From: Candidatus Hydrogenedentota bacterium
GTDB taxonomy: Bacteria; Hydrogenedentota; Hydrogenedentia; Hydrogenedentales; JAEUWI01
NCBI GenBank assembly: GCA_019637335.1
Contig: JAHBVV010000001.1
Coordinates: forward strand, 909,178-973,177
DNA length: 64,000 nucleotides
Direction of reading: 5' to 3'
Part shown: positions 40,918 through 50,339 of the stretch, piece by piece
How the letters are laid out: the number at the start of each line of letters is the position of its first letter
Position numbering within the stretch: the stretch's first letter is position 1
The notes under the pieces: generated by a model
The model's input: the letters and a program-made list of their open reading frames with translations, nothing else
Told to the model about the DNA's origin: nothing
Database searches by the model: none
Program-made: the position numbers and the translations under genes

Positions 40918-42870
40918 TTACCGCAACGGCTTGCCCTCGAAATCCGCCGGGACCTTCGCACCCAACGTATCCAGCGCGGTCACGCCGAGGTCGAGCAAGG
41001 TGGCGCCCGGCTTCAGCTTCGCGTTGGAGAAGAGTATGCCCGAGGTGAATTCGTGGTCCGAGCTGGCGTGCTCGCCGCTCCACTTGGAGTCGTTGACGCT
41101 GAACAGGTCCACCGGCGCCGCGCCCGCCGCCGAGGCCTTGTCGGTCTGGTAGCCCTCGGCATAGCCGAGCTGGATGTCGGGCGCGTCCGTGATCGCAACG
41201 CCTTGCGGGTCGGCGTGGGTGTATACCGCGCGAAAGACTTGCTCGCCGGTGTCGGGGTCCACTACCGCGAGCAGTTTCTCCTGAAGCTCTTTCAGCAGCG
41301 GGCCCGCCTGCGCATCGGTCACGATGCCGTTGCGCTCGCGGCCCTGCCGGTTCAGGAAGATCATGCCGAGCCCGAGCCCGTAGGCCCGGCTGCGCGACCA
41401 GTCGTAGGTGTAGCCCCGCGTGTCGCGGTCGAAAAAGTACTTCGTGTCCGTGAAGGCGGTCGAGGCGTCGGGCTGGCCGGTTACCGTCAGGTATCCGTTG
41501 CGCACGAGCCAGGTGTTCACGCTGAAGCCTTTGCGAAAACTGTGGAATCCGTGATCGGACATCACCATGAGCAGGTCGTCGTCGTTCAGGCGCGCCATGA
41601 CGTTGCCCACAATGGAATCCATCTTGAGGTAGGTGTCCTCGACCGCGCGGCCGTATTTCCTGTTGCCTTCCTCGGTATAGAGGGGGTGCTTGGGGTCGCG
41701 GTGCGCCCAGAACATGTGCGCGACGCGGTCGGTCGCGGTCCAGGCGCCCACGAGCAAGTCGAAGTTGCCCGCGTCGATCTCATCGAGGACGAGCTGCTCG
41801 CGCCACGCCATGGTTCGCCGGGCGTCCTCCAGGAACATCGCCTCGGTCATGTCGTCGCGTTCGAGCGCCTTGGTGTCGTAGGCCCAGCCGATGGTCTTGT
41901 AGAGCCCGACGCGTTCCACGAGATCCGCCGCGTAGGATCCGGGCGTGCTGATCGGCGCGTAGGGCGCTTCCGGATGAAATTGCAGGCAGGTCATGTAGAT
42001 CCGCACGGTTTCGCCCACTTCCGTCGCGAAATAGCGGCTGATCGCGCGGACCGAGTACGACGGTGACAGTGCGAACTCCCACTCCACCCAGCCGCTCCAC
42101 TCCCCTTCCTTCAAGGTGACCGATTCGCCCTGCACGGCCAGCGACACCGACTTCGCGGCGGCATCGACGGCGACTTCCAGCGGGACTTCGACGTAGTCAT
42201 TGGTCCGCGGATTGCGAATGCCCGGAATCTGCACCGTCGCGCGGTCGCCTTCCAGCTTCAGCGGCAGGCGCAACCCGCCCGGGACGGACTCCTCGGCGGG
42301 AAAGGCCGTGGAGAGGGCGAAATACGTGCTCTGGGTGCCGCGGATATCGGGGGTGTCGAGCCCGCAGAGCATCCGGCACTCGTCGGAGAGGTCATCCGCC
42401 GGATAGGCGAAGGGCACAAGCAGCGCCTTCACCTTGAGCCCCTGATCGCTCGCGACCTTCCAGAAGCTGTCGCCCTGCCGGTTGCTTTCGTAGCGCGCGG
42501 GCCGGGCCAGGTTGCCGCTGGCGTCCAGCTCGGCGTGGTGGAGGCGGCCAAAACCCGGCGCGGGCAGATACGTTTTTGGATCGCGCCGGAGAAAGTCGTA
42601 GATTCCGTGGTTGTGCGGGGTTTTGCAGGTCGAAAACGAGGACCACGCCGTGGGCGATTGCGGCGGGCTGCTGGAGCCAAGCTCCTGGAAGCTGCCACCG
42701 GCCTGAAGTTTCGCGAGGTTGGGCAGCTCGCCCGCCTCCATCATGGTGCGGACGATGCCCGGGTCGGCGCCGTCGAATCCGAGAATCACCACGCGGCCCG
42801 CGCTCGCGGAAAAGGCCAGAATGAGCGCGGTCGCAACCGCGGCGAATAGCATGCCGTGCCGGGTATTCAT
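40918..42870 (-). CDS. Exported alkaline-phosphatase-fold protein (type I phosphodiesterase/nucleotide pyrophosphatase family)
   Basis: The protein has about 650 residues from the ATG at 42870, with AGGAG upstream. It has a signal peptide (MNTRHGMLFAAVATALILAFSASAG). Metal-site motifs: 'VVILGFDGADPGIV' (first Asp), 'SSSPPQSPTAWSSFSTCKTPHNHGIYDFL' in outline, which carries the catalytic Ser/Thr (SPTAWSSF), 'DLLVGAWTATDRVAHMFW' (Asp/His), and 'LLMVMSDHGFHSF' (Asp-His). This is the phosphodiesterase/pyrophosphatase superfamily, in periplasm or outside the cell. Relatives with this 'CKTPHNHGIYDFLRRDP' text are common in environmental genomes without a known substrate. It lies 94 nt downstream of the helicase gene. 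Confidence 0.85.
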   Translation of the reverse strand: MNTRHGMLFAAVATALILAFSASAGRVVILGFDGADPGIVRTMMEAGELPNLAKLQAGGSFQELGSSSPPQSPTAWSSFSTCKTPHNHGIYDFLRRDPKTYLPAPGFGRLHHAELDASGNLARPARYESNRQGDSFWKVASDQGLKVKALLVPFAYPADDLSDECRMLCGLDTPDIRGTQSTYFALSTAFPAEESVPGGLRLPLKLEGDRATVQIPGIRNPRTNDYVEVPLEVAVDAAAKSVSLAVQGESVTLKEGEWSGWVEWEFALSPSYSVRAISRYFATEVGETVRIYMTCLQFHPEAPYAPISTPGSYAADLVERVGLYKTIGWAYDTKALERDDMTEAMFLEDARRTMAWREQLVLDEIDAGNFDLLVGAWTATDRVAHMFWAHRDPKHPLYTEEGNRKYGRAVEDTYLKMDSIVGNVMARLNDDDLLMVMSDHGFHSFRKGFSVNTWLVRNGYLTVTGQPDASTAFTDTKYFFDRDTRGYTYDWSRSRAYGLGLGMIFLNRQGRERNGIVTDAQAGPLLKELQEKLLAVVDPDTGEQVFRAVYTHADPQGVAITDAPDIQLGYAEGYQTDKASAAGAAPVDLFSVNDSKWSGEHASSDHEFTSGILFSNAKLKPGATLLDLGVTALDTLGAKVPADFEGKPLR

Positions 42871-42964
42871 AACTGGGGGTACTCCTGGGGTTGGGCAGGT
42901 CGCCACCGCCTGCCGCGGGGAGCCATGGTACCCGAGAGCCGTTTCGCGGGGCAACGCGGCGCCC

Positions 42965-45571
42965 TCATACCGCCGCCACCGCCCGCGCCGACACCACCAC
43001 GGCCTCCGGCGCCAGCGCGAGCACGAAACCGCACTTGCTCCGCGTCTCGATGAGCCCGCGCTCGCGGCCGGGGCAGGCTTCGCGGATCCGCTGGAGCAGG
43101 GTCCGCTTCTGGTAGTGGATCTGGTTCTGCTCCACCACGGTTTTGCCCCAGAGCGCGTCGTAGATCGCGTCGTAGGGCACGCACTCGCCCGGACAGCCCG
43201 CCAGCAGCCGGATCAGCGCGTACTGCTTCCGCTGCAGCCGCACCGCCTGGCCGAAAAGCCGGATTTCGTTGGGGCGACGGTCATCCACCACGAGCGCGGG
43301 CGCTTCCGGCGCGGAGTCCGATTCCGCAGGGGGCGGCGCCGCCTCCTGGATCGACTTCCGCGCCCAGGCGCGCAGCGCACCGACTTTATCCCGCGCCACG
43401 CACCGCTCCAGGGACGCCGCGCCGGCGTCCACGAGCGCGGCGGGCGACGACAGTCCTTCCCCGTGCAGCGCGAGGCATTCGGCCCGCGTGAGGTCCGCCG
43501 CACGCGCGATGGGGATAAGATCCACGGCCAGCCCGGAGGCCAGCCCTTCGGCCAGGGCCTGCAGGCGCGCGGCGAACCCCTCCCCCGCGCCCCGCGCCCG
43601 CGCCAGGGCCGAGGCCGCGTCGGCTAGCCACGCGATCTGCGCGGAGGCCACCAGCACCTGCCCGCACATCGTGTGGTAGCGCTCCTCGATGGCCTGCACC
43701 GGCTCGCCTTCCAGCCAGTCCAGCAGGATCAGCGTCACCTTGACCGCGCGAAGCTCTTCGAAGAAGGGCTGAACGCGCGATCGCCGCAGCCGGTTCAGCG
43801 GCACATCCGCCTCGTCCTCCCAATCGCGCGTGTGCGCCCGGAGCATGTCGACGTATCCCGCCTCGTCGTACTCGCGCGCCGTCAGCAGCACCTGGGCCGC
43901 GCGCCCGTCCGATGTGCTCGCGAAGGCCAGAATCGCGTCCGCGTCGCACCAGTCCCGATTCGCCGACGCCTCCAGCCACGCGACGAGGTCACGCGCCGAC
44001 GCGATGGCGACGCCCTTCTTCGCCACCGCCGCGCCCGCCGCCGTCGCGGCGAGCGGCGAGTCGTCCTCCAGCGGCCCCTCGGCCAGCATACCCGCCTCGG
44101 CGCAGCGGTGGACGGCGGCGCGGATGCGGGCGCCGATCTCGTCGAGGGTATAGCGTTCGGCCCAGACCCAGCGGCCGGAAAGCGTGGCCTCCAGGAGATT
44201 GCGCAGTTCGCGGAGGGTCGCGCAGTGCCGCGACGCGACCAGCCGCAGGATGTGGTCCTCCAGCGGGCCGCGATCGAGTTGCGGCTCGATTCGCTCGCGC
44301 TCCCCCTCGACGTACTTGCGCCAGCACGCCTCCTCTTCGAAGGGCGACGTCGCCACGAGAATGGAGCGTCCGAAGGCGTGGCCCGCGCCGTAGCGCCCCG
44401 CGCGCCCGCCCATGTTCTCGTATTCCATGTGGAGCACCGGCGTCTTCCAGGGCATCCCCAGGCGCGCGTCGTAGCGCCATTTTTCCGTGCAGACAAACAC
44501 ATTGCGCGCGGGCAGGTTCAGGCCCACGGCCAGCGTGCTCGTGGAGACCAGCACCCGCGCCTCGCCGCTCCGGAAGGCCGCCTCCACAATGTTGCGCTCT
44601 TCCGGCGACAGATCGGCGTTGTGAAAGGCCACGCCGTGCGCCAGCACCGCCAGAAGCCCGTCGCGCGACCGGGTCGGCTCGATCGCCTCCAGCGCCGCGA
44701 TTGCCTCCGACGCCGGCGGCAGATCCACGGCCGCCGCGAGCCGGTCCGCGCCGCGCCGCGAGTCGTGCTTCGCGCGCACGAACACGATGCTCCGCTCGCC
44801 CGCCGCCGCAAACGCCGCCACGTTCTGCGCCAGCTGATCCTCCGCGGACTCGCTGCACGCGTCAACGAGATCCTCCACGCCCTCGCCCGGCTGGTTGTAG
44901 GTCCGGTAGCGGAAGCGCCCGTCATACAGCACACCGTAGCGCAGCTCCACGGGGCGCTGGTCCGACTGGATCAGATCCGCATTCATCCAACCCGCCAGGC
45001 GCTCCGCCCCGCCGATCACCGCCGACAGCCCGATCAGCCGCACGCCGTCGCCCAGCAGCCGCGCCAGCAACAGCTCCGCCCCCGCGCCCCGCTCGGGGTC
45101 CGAGAGAATCTCCAGCTCGTCCGCAATGACCAGGTCGATCTCGGCGCCCCGCTCCGGACGGCGCACCAGCAATTGCGACAACTTCTCGTAGACCACCACG
45201 GCGATCGAAAAATCGCCCCGCTCCAGGTCCCCGTCGAAATCCCGGTGATCCCGCGTCGAAATGATCACGCGTAGCCCGTATTCCGCGTACTTCTCCTCGA
45301 AATCCCGGTACTTCTCCTCCGCCAGCGCCTTCAGCGGCACGAGGTACACCACCTGCTTCCGCCGCAGGGCGGTGTGCACCGCCGCCATCTCCCCCACAAA
45401 CGTCTTCCCGGAGCTCGTCGGCGCCTGGATCAGCAGGTTCCCCCCGCCAAACAGGTCATGCCGCTTCACCGCCCGCTCCTGCAACGGCAGCAGGTCCCCG
45501 CTCTCCCGCCGCCGCCACAGATCCACCACGGCTTCCGGAATGTCGAACTGCAACAGCTTTTCGATCCGCAT
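42965..45571 (-). CDS. Ski2/Hel308-like superfamily 2 helicase with C-terminal OmpR-type winged helix
   Basis: The protein has 868 residues. Motif I 'IQAPTSSGKTFVGEMAAV' (about 48-65), a DExH-position motif reading 'LVIADELEIL' (about 147-156), motif III 'GLSAVIGGAERLAGWM', motifs IV-V 'VLVSTSTLAVGLNLPARNV' and motif VI 'MGGRAGRYGAGHAF' define an SF2 helicase of the Ski2-like group. A helical region with helix-hairpin-helix-like text (LSSPAALVDAGAASLERCV, about 715-735) follows. The last about 100 residues (NEIRLFGQAVRLQRKQYALIRLLA, then YDAIYDALWGK and RLKGRGLIETRSKCGF-like text) match the winged-helix DNA-binding domain of OmpR/PhoB regulators. It probably remodels DNA or RNA and binds a duplex through the winged helix. 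The promoter is at 45602-45630 and the ribosome site is GGGAGG. Confidence 0.85.
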   Translation of the reverse strand: MRIEKLLQFDIPEAVVDLWRRRESGDLLPLQERAVKRHDLFGGGNLLIQAPTSSGKTFVGEMAAVHTALRRKQVVYLVPLKALAEEKYRDFEEKYAEYGLRVIISTRDHRDFDGDLERGDFSIAVVVYEKLSQLLVRRPERGAEIDLVIADELEILSDPERGAGAELLLARLLGDGVRLIGLSAVIGGAERLAGWMNADLIQSDQRPVELRYGVLYDGRFRYRTYNQPGEGVEDLVDACSESAEDQLAQNVAAFAAAGERSIVFVRAKHDSRRGADRLAAAVDLPPASEAIAALEAIEPTRSRDGLLAVLAHGVAFHNADLSPEERNIVEAAFRSGEARVLVSTSTLAVGLNLPARNVFVCTEKWRYDARLGMPWKTPVLHMEYENMGGRAGRYGAGHAFGRSILVATSPFEEEACWRKYVEGERERIEPQLDRGPLEDHILRLVASRHCATLRELRNLLEATLSGRWVWAERYTLDEIGARIRAAVHRCAEAGMLAEGPLEDDSPLAATAAGAAVAKKGVAIASARDLVAWLEASANRDWCDADAILAFASTSDGRAAQVLLTAREYDEAGYVDMLRAHTRDWEDEADVPLNRLRRSRVQPFFEELRAVKVTLILLDWLEGEPVQAIEERYHTMCGQVLVASAQIAWLADAASALARARGAGEGFAARLQALAEGLASGLAVDLIPIARAADLTRAECLALHGEGLSSPAALVDAGAASLERCVARDKVGALRAWARKSIQEAAPPPAESDSAPEAPALVVDDRRPNEIRLFGQAVRLQRKQYALIRLLAGCPGECVPYDAIYDALWGKTVVEQNQIHYQKRTLLQRIREACPGRERGLIETRSKCGFVLALAPEAVVVSARAVAAV

Positions 45572-45629
45572 GGGTCTGCCTCCCTTCTTGCGCCTGGGGA
45601 AAGAATACTATATATTTTTTCAGGTGTCA
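45520..45629. repeat. Direct repeat copy A (5' end and promoter of the helicase gene)
   Basis: These 110 nt match 52684-52793 in the same orientation without gaps, with 12 mismatches counted by eye. They cover the first 17 codons, the ribosome site and the -10 and part of the -35 of the helicase gene. Confidence 0.85.
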
Positions 45630-45630
45630 A
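45602..45630 (-). promoter_or_regulatory. Sigma-70 type promoter of the helicase gene
   Basis: On the minus strand: a perfect TTGACA (45625-45630), a 17-nt spacer that is A/T rich, and TATTCT (45602-45607). The leader is about 25 nt with GGGAGG ahead of the ATG at 45571. Confidence 0.75.
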
Positions 45631-45928
45631 GGGGATTATTTCTCTGAATCATGATGACCTTGGCGCCGCTCTTGTCCGCAATCAATTAATGGAAGAATCT
45701 ACCACGGATCGCACGGATACTCTAATACAGTAGGGACATCTATGACACGCCTATAGAGACGACTAGCTTTGTATCATTTTTGTTTCCGCTTTTCGAGGGA
45801 ACGGGAAGGAGAACGCCTGGGCAATGGACACGCCCATTGCTATTGGGGAGGTGGCGTGGCGCAGCGTGTCGATAAATAGGTGGACGCCTGGTGGACGCCT
45901 CGACTTTACTACGAGTAGGTGGCTTTTG
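45631..45928. other. Gap between helicase promoter and secreted-protein operon
   Basis: These 298 nt are AT-richer than the flanks. A single ACCACGGATCGCACGGAT repeat (about 45699) of the family seen at 4856 is present. I see no gene, terminator or promoter with confidence. Confidence 0.5.
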
Positions 45929-48790
45929 TCAGGGCAGGTCCACCGTGACCTCTGTGAGCGTTTCCGGTCTTACCTCTACTTCCACCGATGTCGCAATTGT
46001 CTCGCTTTGGCCACTCTCCGCAACGTCCAGTATCGCTGGGCCCGCGGCAACCGTGGGCCACGTCATTGTGCCGTCTGCCGGGAGGGTTCTTCCTGTCAGT
46101 CCATGTGGCGCGAGCCACAGCCTGGCGCCAACGACCGGCTCGCCGTGCTTCACGACGGCGACCCGTAAACTGCCCGCTGGCTGAAGCTGAATCACAAGCG
46201 GCGGGTCTGACGCGGCGCCGGGCCTTCCACTCGCGCTGCCAGGGGCGTAGCCGTCCAAAGAGGCAAAGACCGTCCGTATAGCGTCGCCCGAGAGCTCGAA
46301 TTCGAATTTGCCATCGGCGCCGGCAACGGCGTCGGGAGGTGGCCCCTCCCCCGGCGTGGTTGTATTGTCTACGCTCCTGGTCATGGGCGCGGGCTCCGGC
46401 ATGGCGTCTAGAAATAGGGCGGCGCCCGGCATCGGCTGGCCGGTTGAGTCCTGCACCACTCCGCGAAGGACGCGATACGCCTTGGCCAGCGCAACATGAA
46501 ACTCCCGAGAGCCGCTTTCTAATTCCAGATGCACTTCGGCGTGATATCGTTCGTAGCCCGCGCTCTGCACTTCAATGGCCCAAATGTCCTTCGTGCGCCC
46601 CGGCTCTATTTCAATCTCCAGTATGCCGTCGGGACTTGCGCCATTCACGGGGCCTATCACGCTCTGTAACTGCCGCGACACGAATACAACACTGAACTGC
46701 GGTAACGGTTTCCCGGTTAGCCGGTCTGTGGCATTGACAAGCACCATTGGTTTATTTTCGAGCACGAGTCGCAGGTCCTTCGCGTCCGGCGTCACGTCAT
46801 ACCGTACCGCCGACGCAAATCTGGAATGTGTGGCCGCTACGGTGAAGGGAATCTTTTCCAGCCCAGCTATTACAAATCGCCCGTCCATTCCAGTAGTCGC
46901 GGCTCCGGAGGACCCGACTCCCATGGCGTCTACTCTTGCCATGTTAATTGGCCGGCCTGACTGATCGGTCACGGCCCCTTCGATCTGCCCCCTGGGGTAA
47001 TCGCATTCTACGACCAGTCCCGCCATCCGTTCGCCGCTGCCTAGAGCGAGCGCCCAACTGCAGGCGCTGGCCACTATCGTGCCGACGCCGGCAATCTGCG
47101 GGTACACCCTTAGTTCGTACGAAGCCGGCGTAGCCGCGACCAACGAAAAATGTCCGGCGGCGTCTGTGTCAACACTTGCAAACAGTGGGTCCATTTGCTC
47201 GCCATCTGGAATTAAAGCAACCTTGGCAAAGGCCAGCCCGCGTCCGCCGGCATCCACCACACGGCCCGCCACAAACCCGTCCCAGGCGTAGTCCAGGACG
47301 AGCTCGATGCCTTCCGTCGCCGTATCCGCCACATAGTAAGGGCCAAGCTCTCCGCTCTCCCGTCCATTCGCACTCACTTCGAAGAAAATCTCTTGTCCCT
47401 GAACGCATGGAAATTCAAAGGCGCCATCGACGTCTGTAGATACTGATAGATGGGAGTCGGAGTTTCTGGCCCATACTTTCGCATTGGCTTGCGGCTCGCC
47501 GCTGGGAGACACCACTCGACCGTGAATGCTGGAACAGTCAATTACAAAATCCTGCCGCAGTATCTCGGGCTTGGCGCCGACCGAGAGTGTCAGCGGCCGG
47601 GCCAGCCTGCCCGCGTCAAGCCGCGCCTCGAGGCGATACTCTCCCGCGCCAAGCCCCTCTAGACGATAGAAGCCATCGCTGGTAGTGGGCGCGCTTTTTG
47701 TTAGCGCCTGCACCGAGGCGCGAACTTCGGCGCCCGCGAAGGGTGTTCCCGCCACATTCATAACGTTCCCCTCGACAACACTCCCCGCGCTGCAGAACAA
47801 CATTACCTCGGTGTCCACGCTTCCCCGTAAGTCCACCTCGGTATCCCCCATCAGAACTAGTGCCTTGTCCACGGCCGCAATCGAATAGTTTACCTGCGGT
47901 ACAGTCAAGGTGAAGGAACCATCGTGCCCCGTTCTTACTTCCTTGGCATCCACGTAGAAAGGCCGCGACTCAATGGCCAGTACAAGACCCGGCACTGGCT
48001 CGCCCGCCACCAGATCCCATACGGTTCCGTGCAAGGTCGTTTCACCTGGCAGGCGGAGAATCACGTTGTCGGTTCCGGGAACCACGGGAGCGGAAATTGT
48101 CGCCACTGCGCCCTGGACTACCGCGGCAAGTCGCCACAGGTGTGGCGCCGCCGTGGCAATGCGAATTCGAAACGCGCCAGCTTCCTCGGAGACAGCGGCG
48201 GCATCGCCGGTCAATTGTAGCCTTTGATACGTAATACCCGAGTGCTCGGCGGTGGGAACGATATGGACTCCAGCCACTCCCTGTCCTTCCGGGCCGAACA
48301 CCCGTCCAAAAATCCACCCAGCGGCCCCCACCGCCTCCGTCCAGTACGCCGCCGGATGACGCGGCGACAATTCAAAGCGGTGCTCCGCGAAAAGCTCGCC
48401 TGACTCCAGGATGGCTTTGTATTTTCCGAAATTGAGCCGGGCGGCGAATCGGCCTTCTCCGTCCAGAATCTGCTCCGCTTGTATTGCCGGCGCCCGTCCC
48501 GTGGACAGTGCGACCACCCGCAAAGCTTCTCCGGCGAGCGGTTCGCCGGAGGGGGAGTAGAGACGGCCAGCAAGCAGGCCAGGCAATTCAGAAACGACCG
48601 GATCCTCCACCGTTGCTATCGCTGGCAAACCGGTCAGAGCCGCCGGCGCCTCTACGGGAATATTTCCCGCGATTGGCTCCGAGGCGGGTAGAGGCGCCGA
48701 AGGGCCCTCCCGGCCCGAAAGGAAGATCATGGCGCACACGGTGCAAACAAAAATTACTACCAGTACGGGAACCCATAACTTAATGCGCAT
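45929..48790 (-). CDS. Large exported protein of repeated carboxypeptidase-regulatory-like domains
   Basis: The protein has 953 residues. An N-terminal signal or anchor (LWVPVLVVIFVCTVCAMIFL) is followed by a Pro/Ala linker, then about eight Ig-like CarboxypepD_reg modules, each opening with a G-x-V-x-x-x-x-G-x-P pattern (LAGRLYSPSGEPLAGEAL, IHGRVVSPSGEPQANAKV, VAGRVVDAGGRGLAFAKV, IEGAVTDQSGRPINMARV, LRGVVQDSTGQPMPGAAL). It has no catalytic site. It probably is a surface or periplasmic structural or adhesion protein. AGGAGGG precedes the ATG. It is the last gene of a same-strand series and begins 8 nt after the DUF1573 gene ends. Its domains resemble the ectodomain of the sigma-factor fusion at 38087-40765. 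Confidence 0.8.
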   Translation of the reverse strand: MRIKLWVPVLVVIFVCTVCAMIFLSGREGPSAPLPASEPIAGNIPVEAPAALTGLPAIATVEDPVVSELPGLLAGRLYSPSGEPLAGEALRVVALSTGRAPAIQAEQILDGEGRFAARLNFGKYKAILESGELFAEHRFELSPRHPAAYWTEAVGAAGWIFGRVFGPEGQGVAGVHIVPTAEHSGITYQRLQLTGDAAAVSEEAGAFRIRIATAAPHLWRLAAVVQGAVATISAPVVPGTDNVILRLPGETTLHGTVWDLVAGEPVPGLVLAIESRPFYVDAKEVRTGHDGSFTLTVPQVNYSIAAVDKALVLMGDTEVDLRGSVDTEVMLFCSAGSVVEGNVMNVAGTPFAGAEVRASVQALTKSAPTTSDGFYRLEGLGAGEYRLEARLDAGRLARPLTLSVGAKPEILRQDFVIDCSSIHGRVVSPSGEPQANAKVWARNSDSHLSVSTDVDGAFEFPCVQGQEIFFEVSANGRESGELGPYYVADTATEGIELVLDYAWDGFVAGRVVDAGGRGLAFAKVALIPDGEQMDPLFASVDTDAAGHFSLVAATPASYELRVYPQIAGVGTIVASACSWALALGSGERMAGLVVECDYPRGQIEGAVTDQSGRPINMARVDAMGVGSSGAATTGMDGRFVIAGLEKIPFTVAATHSRFASAVRYDVTPDAKDLRLVLENKPMVLVNATDRLTGKPLPQFSVVFVSRQLQSVIGPVNGASPDGILEIEIEPGRTKDIWAIEVQSAGYERYHAEVHLELESGSREFHVALAKAYRVLRGVVQDSTGQPMPGAALFLDAMPEPAPMTRSVDNTTTPGEGPPPDAVAGADGKFEFELSGDAIRTVFASLDGYAPGSASGRPGAASDPPLVIQLQPAGSLRVAVVKHGEPVVGARLWLAPHGLTGRTLPADGTMTWPTVAAGPAILDVAESGQSETIATSVEVEVRPETLTEVTVDLP

Positions 48791-48798
48791 AAGCCCTC

Positions 48799-49812
48799 CT
48801 ACAATACCATAAAAAGAATCGCCAATTCCGCCTCACCCTGTTGGACGCCGACACGCCAGGAAAAAGTGGCGATTTCACGCTGTACCGTCCCCCTTTGACG
48901 TTTGGCAAAAATGGCAGGCGTTGTAGATACGCTGAGTGAAGACATATCGGCCCCGCCCAGGGAAATGTGCAAGCCGCGTTCCTCGAGAGTGGAGAAATTG
49001 GAATCTACAAGTTCGAAGCCTTCGCTTGCGAGCACCTCCACAGTTTCGACTCTGGGATAATCTTCCTTCGCACATCCCAGATAGATTTCCCTCTTCGACA
49101 ACTCAACGTAGTCGACTACTCTACCCGTCAAGAGTACTGATTTCACCGGTTGAATCTGATCGTTTGTGTTTAAAGTTATTGACTCGCGGATATCCCGTGG
49201 AGCATCCGCGGAAAAACTGAACGAAACTCGAACCACATCTTCATTTGAAGCGATGCTTGAGACTGTGAGCGCGCTGGTCGAAGTCTCGGTTGAAACGACT
49301 TGTATTGATTCTTCCCCTGGAAAGGTCCTTAAGTAAAACTCGCCCTCATATAATGCAGGCGGTGGACCAATGAAGCCAATCGCCACTTCCCTCGGACAAG
49401 TCTCCGGCACCTCTGCAATTAGCTCATAATGCCGTGGATTCTCATTTTGGTCATCGAATGTCACAACTATGTTGGACTTCTTGGCGCCATCGCCAGTTGG
49501 AAGCGTCCATGACATCGGTATTGACACCACTGATTGGGGCTCGATTGCTCTAACGTAAGTCCCACCTGCAGTAGTACACCCACAGCTGGTAGTAATTTCG
49601 GAGATTCTAAGTGGTTCGAAATTCGCGTTGGCCACAACAAGCGCAAAATCTATCTTCACTCCATCGTGTCGAATGCCAAAATCTAGTCGCGGCGGTGAAG
49701 GGGCTATGCGAGACTCGGACTCGGGTGCTTCATTTTGAGCAAACTCGCAAGCCTGAAGGAGGCCCGAAGCGCAAACGACAAGAAGTATAACGGCGGCTGA
49801 AGACTTCATCAT
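48799..49812 (-). CDS. DUF1573 lipoprotein
   Basis: The protein has about 337 residues from the ATG at 49812, with GGAG 10 nt upstream. The lipoprotein signal is 'SAAVILLVVCASGLLQACEFA' with LLQAC as lipobox. A DUF1573 domain follows: 'PRLDFGIRHDGVKIDFALVVANANFEPLRISEITTSCGCTTA' in outline, with the hallmark SCGC. This Ig-like domain is abundant in Bacteroidetes and planctomycete-like bacteria and is surface-related. A second, more diverged copy may cover about 150-335. The gene is AT-richer than the chromosomal average of this window. The role is unknown. Confidence 0.8.
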   Translation of the reverse strand: MMKSSAAVILLVVCASGLLQACEFAQNEAPESESRIAPSPPRLDFGIRHDGVKIDFALVVANANFEPLRISEITTSCGCTTAGGTYVRAIEPQSVVSIPMSWTLPTGDGAKKSNIVVTFDDQNENPRHYELIAEVPETCPREVAIGFIGPPPALYEGEFYLRTFPGEESIQVVSTETSTSALTVSSIASNEDVVRVSFSFSADAPRDIRESITLNTNDQIQPVKSVLLTGRVVDYVELSKREIYLGCAKEDYPRVETVEVLASEGFELVDSNFSTLEERGLHISLGGADMSSLSVSTTPAIFAKRQRGTVQREIATFSWRVGVQQGEAELAILFMVL

Positions 49813-49863
49813 GTTCTTAATTCTCCGATTCCAACTGGAACAAGATATATTGCGCATCCCAGC

Positions 49864-50277
49864 TCAGCAGCCAGATCCCGAAATATAGCAGCCATCTGCG
49901 AAGGTACTCCCATCCACTCCCGACCAAATATCTTGCTGGCAACGCTTTCCTGTCCCCCCTCCAGGTAACGTGCAGTTATCATTAGTAGAGTCGCAAATCC
50001 AATATCCGAAGCAAAAGTACCGGCGCTGATTCGGAGTGGACCCTCCTTCCCCTGGGCCCGCAGATGAGCATTGAGGAATGTTATACAAGTAACTTCCTGT
50101 ATTCGGGTCGTGGCACTGCAAGTAACTCGCCTTACACTGCACTTCACAAGACGACAGGACTTGGCCCGTACATACACTCGAAGTTTGGTACCAGCAGTCG
50201 CCGGAAACACTTTCACTTGCCACAATTGAGACCACCATAACAGCAAGACTCAAACGGCAAATTTGTATTGCATTCAT
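49864..50277 (-). CDS. Small secreted cysteine-rich protein
   Basis: The protein has 137 residues with a signal peptide (MNAIQICRLSLAVMVVSIVASESVSG). The mature part has about a dozen Cys residues spread evenly (CWYQ, VCTG, SCEVQC, LQC, QCSS, YFCF, WICD, NCTL, RCQQ, GCYI, GC at the end), so it should be held by disulfides. I know no family. It stands between two exported-protein genes with gaps of 51 and 62 nt on the same strand. It could be a structural or toxin-like exported peptide; no activity is predicted. Confidence 0.6.
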   Translation of the reverse strand: MNAIQICRLSLAVMVVSIVASESVSGDCWYQTSSVCTGQVLSSCEVQCKASYLQCHDPNTGSYLYNIPQCSSAGPGEGGSTPNQRRYFCFGYWICDSTNDNCTLPGGGTGKRCQQDIWSGVDGSTFADGCYISGSGC

Positions 50278-50339
50278 AGTTCAAGGCTCCTTTTTGTTTA
50301 GTTCGTTCGTTTCAGTGGAACCAAAATCTGATGGGGCCT

